From Porticoccus sp002341315 (GTDB lineage: Bacteria > Pseudomonadota > Gammaproteobacteria > Pseudomonadales > Porticoccaceae): a stretch of DNA of 64,000 bases. Positions 44,252 through 54,064 of this stretch are shown here, in pieces. The stretch lies in NCBI RefSeq assembly GCF_047634355.1, contig NZ_JBLIAL010000006.1, one strand, 5' to 3'. The translations under genes and the position numbers were made by a program. The notes beneath the pieces were generated by a model. The model ran no database searches. It was not told the DNA's origin and saw only the letters and a program-made list of their open reading frames with translations. Each line of letters starts with the position of its first letter. Within the stretch, counting starts at the first letter, position 1.

Positions 44252-45589
44252 TTATAAGAGGTTCTTGCAGAATATCCGGGAGTTGCGCTGGAAGTTGTAC
44301 AGGGATTTGCGCTCGGCCGGCAATTCATCCAGCGAGCTGTCTACAAAGCCCTTTTCCTTGAACCAGTCGCTGGCCCGGGTAGTCAGTACGAATAGCTGCC
44401 TGATACCCTGCAGGGCCGCCTGGGTTTCCAGCTGTGCCAGCAGGCGACTGGCAAACCCGCGATTGAGAAATTCGGGATGGGTTACCACACAGGCCAATTC
44501 CGCTGATACTCCATCCCTGAACGGGTAGATTGCCGCGCAACCCACCAGCATTCCCTCGGCATGGAGCATGACAGTAAAACGGGATATCTCCGTTTCGAGT
44601 AATTCTCTGGAGCGTTTGACCAGAATGCCTTTTTGCTCAAGCGGTTCGATGAGTTCCAGCAGCCCGCCCACGTCATCAATCGTCGCCTGACGAATCACCT
44701 CCCGGCCGTTTTTCAGCACCAGCGTGCCGCTTCCTTCGAGAGTAAACAGCTCGGTGAGCAGGGCGCCGTTGTCCTCATAGCTGATGATGTGTCCTCTTAG
44801 CACCCCGTTTTCACAGGCCTGGTAACAGGCCATCAAGGCATGCTGCAGCGACAGGTTATCCCTCAGCACGTTGAGGCATTGGGGTACCTCGTTCAGTGAC
44901 AGCATTTTCAACAGGTCGCCCTGTGGGGTTTTTACGCCGCCACTTGTGCTGAAAATGATCAGTTTTTCCGCCCCCATGCTGACGGCGGTCTGGGTGGCGA
45001 TATCCTCATAATTGAGGTTGTAGGCTTCACCGGTAGGTGAGTAACCGATCGGTGACAGCAGTACGATGGCCCCGTCTTCCAGTTGCCTCTGAATAGCCTT
45101 GTGGTCGATTCGCCTCACCTCACCGGTGTGGTGAAAATCGATGCCCTCGCGCACCCCCAGTGGTTTGGCTGTGATCAGATTGCCACCCAGCACCCGGATT
45201 CTGGCGCCGTGCATGGGCGAGTTGGTGGCACCGGTAGAGAGTTTGGCCTCAATGGAAATGCGGGCGCTGCCTACGGCATCCTTGACACAGACCATGGTGG
45301 CTGAATCGGTAATCCGTGTGTACTGGTCAAACTGTGGGCTAATGGCGCTGCCCTTCAGCCGTTCCTCAATCTGCGGCCTGGCACCGTGCACCAGTACCAG
45401 CTTTATACCAAGACTGTGCAGCAGTGCGATGTCGTGGACAATATTAGTGAAATTGGCATGGGCTATGGCCTCGCCGCCCAGGGCGAGGACAAAGGTTTTC
45501 CCCCGGTGCGTGTTGATGTACGGGGAGGTATCGCGTAGAAATTTTACGTAGTCGGACACAGCGTTGGCCTGAAGGTTACCCGGTGCCAT
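44252..45589 (-). CDS. argA: Amino-acid N-acetyltransferase (N-acetylglutamate synthase)
   Basis: ArgA acetylates glutamate with acetyl-CoA at the start of arginine synthesis. The 445-residue protein has an N-terminal amino-acid-kinase-like domain (LGIKLVLVHGARPQIEERL, the arginine-feedback part) and a C-terminal GNAT domain (ELACVVTHPEFLNRGFASRL with the acetyl-CoA loop). The ATG at 45589 overlaps the argE stop as TAATG, so re-initiation is likely. Confidence 0.97.
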   Translation of the reverse strand: MAPGNLQANAVSDYVKFLRDTSPYINTHRGKTFVLALGGEAIAHANFTNIVHDIALLHSLGIKLVLVHGARPQIEERLKGSAISPQFDQYTRITDSATMVCVKDAVGSARISIEAKLSTGATNSPMHGARIRVLGGNLITAKPLGVREGIDFHHTGEVRRIDHKAIQRQLEDGAIVLLSPIGYSPTGEAYNLNYEDIATQTAVSMGAEKLIIFSTSGGVKTPQGDLLKMLSLNEVPQCLNVLRDNLSLQHALMACYQACENGVLRGHIISYEDNGALLTELFTLEGSGTLVLKNGREVIRQATIDDVGGLLELIEPLEQKGILVKRSRELLETEISRFTVMLHAEGMLVGCAAIYPFRDGVSAELACVVTHPEFLNRGFASRLLAQLETQAALQGIRQLFVLTTRASDWFKEKGFVDSSLDELPAERKSLYNFQRNSRIFCKNLL

Positions 45590-46716
45590 TATAAGCAACA
45601 GCGACCGATCAGTTGTACCAGAAAATCAACCGTGGGTTGTATGCGGTCAATGGCCAGGTATTCATCGGGTTGATGTGCCTGCTCGACGCTGCCGGGTCCA
45701 AGTACCACCACATCCATCCCCAGATCTTTCAGGTAGGGCGCTTCGGTAGCAAATGACACTGACTCGCAGGCGTGATTGGTCAGGGATTCACACATTTTTA
45801 CCAGCGTGGAATCAGCCCCTGAGGCAAAAGCGGGGACACAGTAGTGCTCCAGCGAAATAGTGACCCCGTCACGCTCCCGAAATGGCAGGATGCGGTCATT
45901 TATCTGTTGTTGCAATGCCACCGTATCCATACCCGGCAAGACCCGAATTTCAAAGCCCAGTTCACAGTGGCCACAGATACGATTGGGATTGTTGCCACCG
46001 TGGATACAGCCCAGATTCATAGTCGGATGGCCGACATTGAACATCGGGTTATGATGCTTGTCGCGCAGTTCGTTCCGCAGTGACAGTAGCTCCCCCATCG
46101 CGCTGTGCATGGTTTCCATGGCATTGCGCCCGAGGGTGGGATCACTGGAGTGGCCGGACCGACCCTCGATAATCAGTTTTTCCACCATGATGCCTTTGTG
46201 CATATTGATGGGTTTCATCCCGGTGGGCTCGCCAATCAGGGCATAGCGGGCTCTGGGTTTGCCCGCTGCAGCCAGAGCCAGTGCGCCGGACATGGATGAC
46301 TCTTCATCTGCCGTTGCCAGCACAATCAGTGGTTGCTGAAGTGTTTGATGGGAAAACTGTCTGGCGGCTTCAATGATCAGCGGAAAAAAACCCTTCATAT
46401 CACAGGTTCCGAGACCATAGAGGCGCTGGTCTTTCTCAAGCAACTTGAAGGGGTTGTGTGTCCAGCGGGCTTCATCGCAGGGTACCGTGTCGGTGTGACC
46501 CGCTAACACTAATCCGCCGGGACCACTGCCCAGCGTGGCGATCAAATTAGCTTTGCGGGGATCCTGCAGGGGCATGATGTCCACAGTAAAACCGAGATTT
46601 TCCAGCCAGCCTGCCAGCAACTCAATCACCGCCCGGTTCCCCTGGTCGAGGGCGGGGTTGACGCTGCTGATTGAAGGAGTGGCAATCAGCTGTTGCAGCA
46701 TGGGCATAATTGGCAT
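45589..46716 (-). CDS. argE: Acetylornithine deacetylase
   Basis: ArgE hydrolyses N-acetylornithine to ornithine. The 375-residue M20 metallopeptidase-family protein has GGLVLAGHTDTVPCDEARW (metal His and Asp), LYGLGTCDMKGFFPLI (bridging Asp), ATADEESSMSGA (catalytic Glu pair) and ALIGEPTGMKP. Its stop overlaps the argA start. MPIMPML offers two possible starts; either changes only three residues. Confidence 0.95.
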   Translation of the reverse strand: MPIMPMLQQLIATPSISSVNPALDQGNRAVIELLAGWLENLGFTVDIMPLQDPRKANLIATLGSGPGGLVLAGHTDTVPCDEARWTHNPFKLLEKDQRLYGLGTCDMKGFFPLIIEAARQFSHQTLQQPLIVLATADEESSMSGALALAAAGKPRARYALIGEPTGMKPINMHKGIMVEKLIIEGRSGHSSDPTLGRNAMETMHSAMGELLSLRNELRDKHHNPMFNVGHPTMNLGCIHGGNNPNRICGHCELGFEIRVLPGMDTVALQQQINDRILPFRERDGVTISLEHYCVPAFASGADSTLVKMCESLTNHACESVSFATEAPYLKDLGMDVVVLGPGSVEQAHQPDEYLAIDRIQPTVDFLVQLIGRCCL

Positions 46717-46809
46717 GGCTGCAGTGTACGGGCGGCGGGTGAAAAAGCAATTGCCACCGTGCGGGGAGGAGCTAAAGGCTTGTGGTACAAGGCAGGTAGC
46801 AGGAGTGGC

Positions 46810-47049
46810 TTACTTGCTGGATAGGGTTTTCATCAGTACACGGAGGTTGGATAGGGCCTCAACGTCGGAACGCCCGCTCTCTATATCCTTGATATAGGCA
46901 CAGGCCGCCTTTTGTGCGGCCTGCCTGGTGGGAAAAGGGCCGAGCATGCCATGGGTCTCGCGCACGGCAAAATACCAGGAACCGTTCATGCACTCGATAC
47001 GTTCCGAACGAAAGTGGGTGGCGCTTTCCTCGCCGTGCCTGATGGTCAT
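46810..47049 (-). CDS. Small protein, probably DUF6316 family
   Basis: The 79-residue protein contains a compact beta-rich core (HFRSERIECMNGSWYFAVRE, then LGPFPTRQAAQKAACAYIKD) with conserved Trp, Gly and Phe residues, which I recall from the DUF6316 family of gammaproteobacteria. No signal peptide or catalytic motif is visible. The short reading frame has the codon usage of its neighbours. It lies divergent from the PilB/GspE-like ATPase across 187 bases and co-oriented with argE. Function unknown. Confidence 0.7.
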   Translation of the reverse strand: MTIRHGEESATHFRSERIECMNGSWYFAVRETHGMLGPFPTRQAAQKAACAYIKDIESGRSDVEALSNLRVLMKTLSSK

Positions 47050-47236
47050 GACAGACTCCTTCCTTTACCTGCTAAAAACAGGGGCAATTCCCTACTGGAA
47101 GTATGCGTCAATTTTCCCCGGAAAGCCCGGGTGAGAAAACAAATATGTTTTGTTTGACCGGATTCGGTGAGGCGTATTGATACTATGCGCGCGGTGATCA
47201 TTGTCGCTACAACCCTCAGCCGTCATACTCTGATCT

Positions 47237-49042
47237 GTGAATCGGATAAATCGGGTAAATGTTATGGTACCAGCCGCTGAGATGCCGGAGCGCCAACTGG
47301 ACCTGGGCAATGTGCTCAACGATCTGGTGGCCGATGGCCTGTTGTCGCGCAGTGATGCCAATATGCTCGCCGGAGCGCAGCGCAGCCGCGAGCAGGCACT
47401 GTTGCACCCGCTGGCCTATATTGCAGGTCAGCGTCCAGACAACCCCCTGGAACCCGGCAAGCAGCTCAATATCGATACGCTGACCCGCTGGCTGGCAGAG
47501 AAGGCCGGCCTGGAGGTGGCACATATCGACCCGTTGCAGGTTGATGTTGCCAGGGTAACCGAGGTCATGTCTTTTCAGTTTGCCCGCCGCCACAGTATTC
47601 TGTGTATTGGTGTCAATGACACGGAATTGCTGATCGCGACAATGCAGCCCTTCATCACTGAGTGGATGGCAAACCTTGAGCAGACCAGTCGCAAAACCAT
47701 CAGACGGGTAGTGGTCAATCCGGTCGACCTGGCCAAGTACACCGTGGAATTCTACTCGCTGGCCAAATCGGTATTTGGTGCAAAGGGCATTGCCGGCTCC
47801 AAGCAGTCGGGTGTCACGAATTTTGAGCAGTTGTTACAGATTGGCTCCCTCAAGGATCCCGATGCTCAGGATCAGCACATTATCAATATTGTGGACTGGC
47901 TGCTGCAGTATGCTTTTGACCAGCGGGCCAGTGATATTCATCTGGAGCCGCGGCGGGACAAGGGCCGGATTCGCTTTCGCATCGATGGTGTGTTGCATCA
48001 GGTCTATGACCTGCCCGATCAGGTTATGACCGCTGTCACCAGTCGCCTGAAAATACTCGGCCGCATGAACGTAGCGGAAAAGCGCCGTCCCCAGGATGGC
48101 CGAGTCAAGACTGTCACGCCGGCGGGTGGTGAAGTCGAGCTGCGTCTGTCCACCCTGCCCACCGCTTTTGGCGAAAAACTGGTGATGCGAATTTTCGATC
48201 CCGATGTGCTGCTGCGCAGCTTTACCGATTTGGGGCTCAGTGGCGATGATCTGAAACGCTGGGAGACCATGACCGGTAGACCCCATGGCATTGTGCTGGT
48301 CACCGGCCCCACGGGCTCGGGCAAGACCACCACCCTTTATTCGACCCTTAAAGGACTCGCCACCGAAGATGTGAACGTTAGCACTATTGAGGACCCCATC
48401 GAGATGGTCGAGGACAGCTTCAATCAGAGTCAGGTGCAGCATAAAATCGAGTTCGATTTCGCCGCGGGCATTCGAACCCTGATGCGGCAGGATCCGGATA
48501 TCATCATGGTGGGCGAGATCCGGGATCTGGAGACAGCACAGATGGCGATCCAGGCCGCTCTCACCGGACACCTGGTATTGTCAACGCTGCACACCAATGA
48601 TGCGCCCTCAGCGATCACCCGATTGCTGGACCTGGGAATTCCTGCCCACCTGATCAAGGTGACGGTCAACGGTATTATGGCCCAGCGTCTGGTGCGGACA
48701 CTCTGCCCGCACTGCAAGGAGGCAGTAACCGTAGATCCGTCAGACTGGGAGTCGCTGGTGCGTCCCTGGAAAGTCAGGTCCCCGGCGACTATCTACCGTC
48801 CGGCGGGTTGTCTGGAGTGCCGAAATACCGGTTATCTTGGGCGGCAGGGTGTCTACGAGATTCTGCCATTGACGGAAACCATCAAACCGTTGATTACCTC
48901 GGACACAAATATTTCCGCACTGCGTCTGCAGGCCATGAAAGAGGGGATGAGAACGTTGCGTCTCAGTGGTGCCCAGAAAGTGGGAGCCGGGTCTACCTCG
49001 GTGGAGGAGGTGATGCGTGTAGCCCCAGAATCGGGCGGATAG
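47237..49042 (+). CDS. GspE/PilB family type II secretion-type ATPase
   Basis: The 601-residue ATPase has an MshEN-type N-terminal domain (about 15-170) and a motor domain with Walker A GPTGSGKTTTLY (from 357), an Asp box (DPIEMVED), Walker B DPDIIMVGEIRD, and a His box (LSTLHTNDAPSA). A CPHC...CLEC zinc-type motif follows near the end. No pilus or secretion gene is adjacent, so the partner machine is not evident. A similar solitary ATPase is near argA/argE in Pseudomonas. The start may be GTG 47237 or ATG 47264. Confidence 0.9.
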   Translation: MNRINRVNVMVPAAEMPERQLDLGNVLNDLVADGLLSRSDANMLAGAQRSREQALLHPLAYIAGQRPDNPLEPGKQLNIDTLTRWLAEKAGLEVAHIDPLQVDVARVTEVMSFQFARRHSILCIGVNDTELLIATMQPFITEWMANLEQTSRKTIRRVVVNPVDLAKYTVEFYSLAKSVFGAKGIAGSKQSGVTNFEQLLQIGSLKDPDAQDQHIINIVDWLLQYAFDQRASDIHLEPRRDKGRIRFRIDGVLHQVYDLPDQVMTAVTSRLKILGRMNVAEKRRPQDGRVKTVTPAGGEVELRLSTLPTAFGEKLVMRIFDPDVLLRSFTDLGLSGDDLKRWETMTGRPHGIVLVTGPTGSGKTTTLYSTLKGLATEDVNVSTIEDPIEMVEDSFNQSQVQHKIEFDFAAGIRTLMRQDPDIIMVGEIRDLETAQMAIQAALTGHLVLSTLHTNDAPSAITRLLDLGIPAHLIKVTVNGIMAQRLVRTLCPHCKEAVTVDPSDWESLVRPWKVRSPATIYRPAGCLECRNTGYLGRQGVYEILPLTETIKPLITSDTNISALRLQAMKEGMRTLRLSGAQKVGAGSTSVEEVMRVAPESGG

Positions 49043-49116
49043 AACGCCCCTGATTGTTGCCATGTCTGCTTCATTATGACAACCCTATTACCCTGTCGAA
49101 TCGAGAAAGCTGCGCT

Positions 49117-52023
49117 ATGTTGACAAGCCCCGAAGAACTACCGTCAGTCCTGCAGGAGCAATGGATGCTGCGCAGGAATTATTTCGCCGGACGGGCCACC
49201 ACTGGGCAGCAAGAGTGGCTGGCCTCGTTACTTGACGGCGGGACACTGGCGCGACAGCTGCCATTGGTCTGGGCCTGCAGTGAATACGTTGCCGCTGCCT
49301 GTGCCGGCCAGCCGACGCTATTCCAGCAGTTGGTGGAATCCGGCGATCTCGAGGCCAGCTATTCCGATACCGCGCTAAAGGAGCACTTTGCCCTGTGGCT
49401 GAGTGATGTCACCAGTGAAGATAGACTTCTCAAGGTGTTGCGGCAATTCCGAACGCGGGAAATGGTGCGCATTATCTGGCGAGACCTCACCCGATCAGCT
49501 GAGCTGGAGGAGACCACCGCAGACATGTCCCGGCTGGCCGAGGCCTGCCTGCAGGGTGCGCTGGATTTTCTGTATCCCCGGGCGTGCGCCGAATGGGGCA
49601 CCCCGGTTGATGCAAGCGGTGAGCCACAACAGCTGGTGATTCTTGGTATGGGCAAGCTGGGTGCCTGCGAGCTGAATGTGTCTTCCGACATTGATCTGAT
49701 TTTTGCATACCCCGAAGCCGGCGAGACCCGCGGCGGTCGACGCAGTCTGAGCAATCAGGAGTTTTTTATTCGGCTCGGCCAGTGGCTGATCAAGGCGCTG
49801 GATACCCCCACCGTCGACGGTTTTGTTTTTCGTGTGGATATGCGTTTACGGCCTTACGGTCAGAGCGGCGCACTGGTGCTCAACTTCGATGCCATGGAAG
49901 AGTACTACCAGACCCAGGGGCGGGATTGGGAGCGCTACGCCATGATCAAGGCGCGGGTGGTGGCCGGTGATCGGGCGGCGGGCAGTCGGCTGATGGCGAT
50001 GTTGCGACCTTTTACCTACCGCAAGTACCTCGACTTCAGTGCCTTTGAATCCCTGCGGGGGATGAAGGCGATGATCAACAGAGAAGTGCAACGAAAGGGT
50101 CTGGTGAGTGATGTCAAGCGCGGTGCGGGTGGTATACGCGAGGTTGAATTTGTCGCCCAGGCCTTCCAGATTATCCGTGGGGGCCGCGACCGGCGGTTCC
50201 AGACACCACCGCTGAAAGAGGTGCTGGAGTTGTTGGGGCAGGAGGGATTGCTGCCGCTCGAAGACACCGAAAGACTTTACCGGGGTTACCGGTTTCTGCG
50301 CAATGTGGAGCATGTTCTGCAGGGGTGGCAGGACAAGCAGACCCAGTTATTACCGGCCGATGAGCTCGGTCGATGCCGGGTCGCCTACCTGATGGGTTGC
50401 TCAAGCTGGGATCAGTTTCTGTTACAGCTGGACGAATTTCGTCAGTTTATTCACCAGTTGTTCGAAGACGTGGTTGCCGAGCAGCATCAGGGTGATGGCG
50501 GTGATGACGCACCTGAGGAGCACCCGTTGGCGGAGCAAGTCTGGCAGGCCATCGATGGTGATGAGTTAATGCCCGATGAGCTCGGGACCATGGGTTACGA
50601 TCTGCCGGAAAAGGCGGCGGAGATGATCAACACGCTGCGCGGTAGCCGGTCGGTGCAATCCATGGCCAATGACACCCGCGGCCGACTGGATAAGTTGATG
50701 CCCCAGCTGATCAGCATTTGCGGGCAGCGGGACAATGCCACTGAAACCCTTGGGCGGGTACTCAAGCTGGTGGAAGCCGTCGCCCGCCGCAGCGCCTATC
50801 TGTTGCTGTTGAAGGAAAATCCGGCTGCGTTGCAGAGCACTGTCAAACTCTTTTCCGGCAGTTCCTGGGTGGCAGATCAGCTGGTTCGCTATCCGGCACT
50901 TCTCGATGAGTTGCTGGACAGCCGAACGCTGTTTTCGCTGCCGGAAAAATCAACCCTTGAGGACGAATTGCACCAGCAATTGCTCCGGGTGCCCACCGAT
51001 GATCTGGAATCCCAGATGGAAGTGCTGCGCTATTTTCAGCAGTCACACAGCCTGCGGGTGGCGGCCTGTGAGCTGGAAGAAATATTGCCCTTGATGAAGG
51101 TGAGTGATTATCTGACCTGGCTGGCGGAGGCAATTCTGAGCCATGTGCTGCAATTGGCCTGGAACCAGCTGGTGGAACGGCATGGCTACCCGAAAACAGC
51201 AGAGGGTGAAACGGCAGGATTTTTGATTGTCGGTTACGGTAAGCTCGGCGGCATTGAACTGGGGCACGGCTCTGATCTCGATCTGGTCTTCCTTCACGAC
51301 GCCGACGCGGCCGCTTCTACCGACGGCGTACACCCGTTGGACAGTGCGACATTTTTTGCCAGGTTGGGGCAGCGCATTGTGCATATTCTTACCGCCAAAA
51401 CGTCCTCCGGCGACCTCTATGAAGTGGATATGCGATTGAGGCCATCCGGTAGCTCCGGAATGCTGGTTTCCTCCCTGACAGCCTTTGAAAAGTACCAGTT
51501 GGGTGAAGCCTGGACCTGGGAGCACCAGGCGCTGGTGCGCGCCAGGCCGGTAGCCGGACCCGAAAAGCTGGTCCGGGCTTTTGCCGAGATTCGTCAGCGG
51601 GTGCTGGTGCTGCCGCGGCAAAGAGACAAGCTGATAGCCGATGTGCTCGAGATGCGCGGCAGGATGAAAAAACACCTCGCCAGTGGCAAAGCGGATCAGG
51701 ACCGGGTATTCCACCTGAAGCACGATCCGGGAGGTATCGTCGACATCGAATTTATGGTTCAATTTGCGGTCTTGGCCTGGTCCCATGATATTCCCGATTT
51801 GACTCGCTGGAGCGATAATATCCGTATCCTCGAATGCCTTGAGGAAAGTGGTGTCCTGTCAGTTGAAGATGCGGACATTTTGATCAGCGCCTACAAAAAT
51901 TACCGATCTGCCGGACATCGGCTTCAGCTGCAACAGGCGGAGCTTGTGGTCAGTGCGGCAGAGTTTGCAGTGCAACGGCAACAGGTGGCGGCACTCTGGC
52001 ACCGGTTGCTCGGAGAAGAATAA
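49117..52023 (+). CDS. glnE: Bifunctional glutamine synthetase adenylyltransferase/adenylyl-removing enzyme
   Basis: GlnE attaches and removes AMP from glutamine synthetase in response to nitrogen signals. The 968-residue protein (start ATG 49117, MLTSPEELPSVLQEQW) has two nucleotidyltransferase domains: GMGKLGACELNVSSDIDLIF in the N-terminal deadenylylase half and GYGKLGGIELGHGSDLDLVF in the C-terminal adenylylase half. A 21-codon upstream extension is not supported. It is followed by ilvE, 50 bases downstream. Confidence 0.96.
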   Translation: MLTSPEELPSVLQEQWMLRRNYFAGRATTGQQEWLASLLDGGTLARQLPLVWACSEYVAAACAGQPTLFQQLVESGDLEASYSDTALKEHFALWLSDVTSEDRLLKVLRQFRTREMVRIIWRDLTRSAELEETTADMSRLAEACLQGALDFLYPRACAEWGTPVDASGEPQQLVILGMGKLGACELNVSSDIDLIFAYPEAGETRGGRRSLSNQEFFIRLGQWLIKALDTPTVDGFVFRVDMRLRPYGQSGALVLNFDAMEEYYQTQGRDWERYAMIKARVVAGDRAAGSRLMAMLRPFTYRKYLDFSAFESLRGMKAMINREVQRKGLVSDVKRGAGGIREVEFVAQAFQIIRGGRDRRFQTPPLKEVLELLGQEGLLPLEDTERLYRGYRFLRNVEHVLQGWQDKQTQLLPADELGRCRVAYLMGCSSWDQFLLQLDEFRQFIHQLFEDVVAEQHQGDGGDDAPEEHPLAEQVWQAIDGDELMPDELGTMGYDLPEKAAEMINTLRGSRSVQSMANDTRGRLDKLMPQLISICGQRDNATETLGRVLKLVEAVARRSAYLLLLKENPAALQSTVKLFSGSSWVADQLVRYPALLDELLDSRTLFSLPEKSTLEDELHQQLLRVPTDDLESQMEVLRYFQQSHSLRVAACELEEILPLMKVSDYLTWLAEAILSHVLQLAWNQLVERHGYPKTAEGETAGFLIVGYGKLGGIELGHGSDLDLVFLHDADAAASTDGVHPLDSATFFARLGQRIVHILTAKTSSGDLYEVDMRLRPSGSSGMLVSSLTAFEKYQLGEAWTWEHQALVRARPVAGPEKLVRAFAEIRQRVLVLPRQRDKLIADVLEMRGRMKKHLASGKADQDRVFHLKHDPGGIVDIEFMVQFAVLAWSHDIPDLTRWSDNIRILECLEESGVLSVEDADILISAYKNYRSAGHRLQLQQAELVVSAAEFAVQRQQVAALWHRLLGEE

Positions 52024-52027
52024 ATAT

Positions 52028-52060
52028 CTGACCAGTGGTTCTTTCGGTCAGTCTCAATTT
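52028..52060 (+). promoter_or_regulatory. Leader hairpin upstream of ilvE (possible weak terminator)
   Basis: CTGACC (52028-52033) pairs with GGTCAG (52046-52051) across a 12-base loop and is followed by TCTCAATTTTT. It lies in the 50-base glnE-ilvE spacer, directly before the ilvE ribosome site AGGAGAT. It could be a partial terminator of glnE or only an incidental structure. Confidence 0.3.
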
Positions 52061-52073
52061 TTAGGAGATACCC

Positions 52074-53003
52074 ATGTCATTTGCAGATCGCGATGGCTAT
52101 ATCTGGTTTGACGGTGAAATGGTTCCCTGGCGTGAAGCCAAGGTTCACGTACTGACCCACACGTTGCATTACGGCATGGGCGTCTTTGAGGGTGTGCGCG
52201 CCTACCAGACGCCGGATCGCGGTGCGGCCATTTTCAGGCTCAAGGATCATACGGACCGACTGTTCAATTCCGCCAAGATCATGGGCATGAAAATGCCCTT
52301 CAGCAGGGATCAACTGAATGCAGCGCAGAAACAGGTGGTGCTGGAGAATGATCTGCACGAAGCCTACCTGAGACCGATGGCCTTTCTCGGCTCCGAAGGT
52401 ATGGGGTTGCGGGCTGATTCCCTGCAAACCCACGTGATTGTTGCCGCCTGGACCTGGCCTTCCTACATGAGTCCGGAATCCCTGGAAAAGGGTATCCGCA
52501 TTCGCACGTCGTCCTTCACCCGCCACCATGTCAACATTGCCATGACCAAGGCCAAGGCCAACGGTAATTACATCAATTCCATGTTGGCCCTGCGGGAAGC
52601 GCTGGATTGCGGTTGTGAAGAGGCTTTGTTGCTGGACCCGGAAGGGTATGTCGCCGAGGGCAGCGGTGAGAACGTCTTCATCGTTCGCGACAAGGTGCTC
52701 TATACACCGGAACTGACCTCCTGCCTCGACGGTATTACCCGGAAAACAGTTATGCAGCTGGCCGGCGAAGCCGGCTATCAGGTAGTGGAAAAACGGATCA
52801 CACGCGACGAGGTCTATATTGCCGATGAAGCATTTTTCACAGGCACTGCGGCCGAGGTGTTGCCCATCCGGGAGCTGGATGGCCGCACCATTGGCGAAGG
52901 CGCACGGGGTCCCATCACCGGGCAACTGCAGTCACAGTACTTTGATCTGGTGCGCGGCCTTCGCGGTGAGCATCAGGAGTGGCTTGCGCCGGTGGGGCAG
53001 TAA
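52074..53003 (+). CDS. ilvE: Branched-chain amino acid aminotransferase
   Basis: IlvE transfers an amino group from glutamate to branched-chain 2-oxo acids, using PLP. The 309-residue class IV aminotransferase starts after AGGAGATACCC and shows LHYGMGVFEGVRAY, the Schiff-base Lys161 in KAKANGNYINSML, PEGYVAEGSGENVFIV and the TGTAAEVLPIREL segment. It lies between glnE and the LPS core genes, as in Pseudomonas, with 23 bases before waaF. Confidence 0.96.
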   Translation: MSFADRDGYIWFDGEMVPWREAKVHVLTHTLHYGMGVFEGVRAYQTPDRGAAIFRLKDHTDRLFNSAKIMGMKMPFSRDQLNAAQKQVVLENDLHEAYLRPMAFLGSEGMGLRADSLQTHVIVAAWTWPSYMSPESLEKGIRIRTSSFTRHHVNIAMTKAKANGNYINSMLALREALDCGCEEALLLDPEGYVAEGSGENVFIVRDKVLYTPELTSCLDGITRKTVMQLAGEAGYQVVEKRITRDEVYIADEAFFTGTAAEVLPIRELDGRTIGEGARGPITGQLQSQYFDLVRGLRGEHQEWLAPVGQ

Positions 53004-53026
53004 GCCCGGTTCCGCCGGGACATTGC

Positions 53027-54064
53027 ATGGTATCGGGTAAAAAAATTCTCATCATCGGCCCCTCGTGGATAGGGGACATGGTGATGGCGCAGTCCCTGTT
53101 TATTCTTCTCAAGCAGCAGTTTCCGGACGATCAGATTCACGTGCTGGCACCGGCCTGGAGTCGACCACTGCTGGCGCGTATGCCGGAGGTCGAGCGGGCG
53201 ATTGATATGCCCGTTGGGCACGGCAGCCTGATGTGGTCGGTGCGCCGTCGGATTGCCCGGGAATTGCGTGCCGAAGGTTACCGTCAGGCCATTGTGTTGC
53301 CTAATTCCCTCAAATCAGCGCTGATTCCCTGGCTGGCCCGGATTCCTGTCCGGACTGGCTGGAAAGGGGAAATGCGCTATCTGCTGTTGAACGACCTCCG
53401 CCATCTGGACAGGCAGCAGTACCCCCTGATGGTGCAGCGTTTTGATGCCCTGGCCCTGCCTCGGACTGCCACGCTGTCGGACAAGCTACCGAAGCCCGAC
53501 CTGCATGCGAAAACAGACCGGGTTCCGGCACTGCGCCAGCAGTTTGGCCTTCAAGCCAACCAAAACATTCTGGCACTCTGTCCCGGAGCGGAGTTCGGCC
53601 CGGCCAAGCGCTGGCCGGAGCAGCATTACACGACCGTGGCCGGCCACCAGATTGCCAGGGGCTGGCAGGTCTGGTTGCTGGGCTCTGAAAAAGACCGCCC
53701 GGTGGCGCAGGCCATTATCGATGGTTTGCCAGAGCAGCAGCGGGGCCAATGCCATAATCTGGCGGGGAAAACCAGCCTCGATGAGGTAATCGATCTGATG
53801 TCGACCGTGGATGCTGTGGTGAGCAATGATTCCGGATTGATGCACATCGCTGCCGCCCTGAACCGTCCGCTGGTTGTGGTTTATGGCTCCACCTCGCCCG
53901 CCTTCACCCCACCGCTCAATGACGAGGTGGCAGTTTTATCAATTCCCGTGGATTGCGGGCCGTGCTTCAAGCGCGAGTGCCCATTGGGGCACCTCAAGTG
54001 TCTCGTCGAGTTATACCCGGAACGGGTGACGTCGGCTCTCGATCGACTGGTGCCTGCACCATGA
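53027..54064 (+). CDS. waaF: ADP-heptose:LPS heptosyltransferase II
   Basis: WaaF adds the second L-glycero-D-manno-heptose to the LPS inner core at the cytoplasmic face. The start at ATG 53027 (MVSGKKILIIGPSWIGDMVM) gives 345 residues; 16 upstream codons overlap the ilvE end and are unlikely. Family signatures are IGDMVMAQSL, CPGAEFGPAKRWPEQHY and VVSNDSGLMHIAAALNRPLV of glycosyltransferase family 9. Its stop overlaps the waaC start (ATGA). Confidence 0.96.
   Translation: MVSGKKILIIGPSWIGDMVMAQSLFILLKQQFPDDQIHVLAPAWSRPLLARMPEVERAIDMPVGHGSLMWSVRRRIARELRAEGYRQAIVLPNSLKSALIPWLARIPVRTGWKGEMRYLLLNDLRHLDRQQYPLMVQRFDALALPRTATLSDKLPKPDLHAKTDRVPALRQQFGLQANQNILALCPGAEFGPAKRWPEQHYTTVAGHQIARGWQVWLLGSEKDRPVAQAIIDGLPEQQRGQCHNLAGKTSLDEVIDLMSTVDAVVSNDSGLMHIAAALNRPLVVVYGSTSPAFTPPLNDEVAVLSIPVDCGPCFKRECPLGHLKCLVELYPERVTSALDRLVPAP

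Noticed and set aside
47154..47182. TTGACC with a TTGATA-type -10 ahead of the GspE-like ATPase
   Set aside because: The -35 is good but the -10 is poor and competing spacings exist; not firm enough to list as a promoter.
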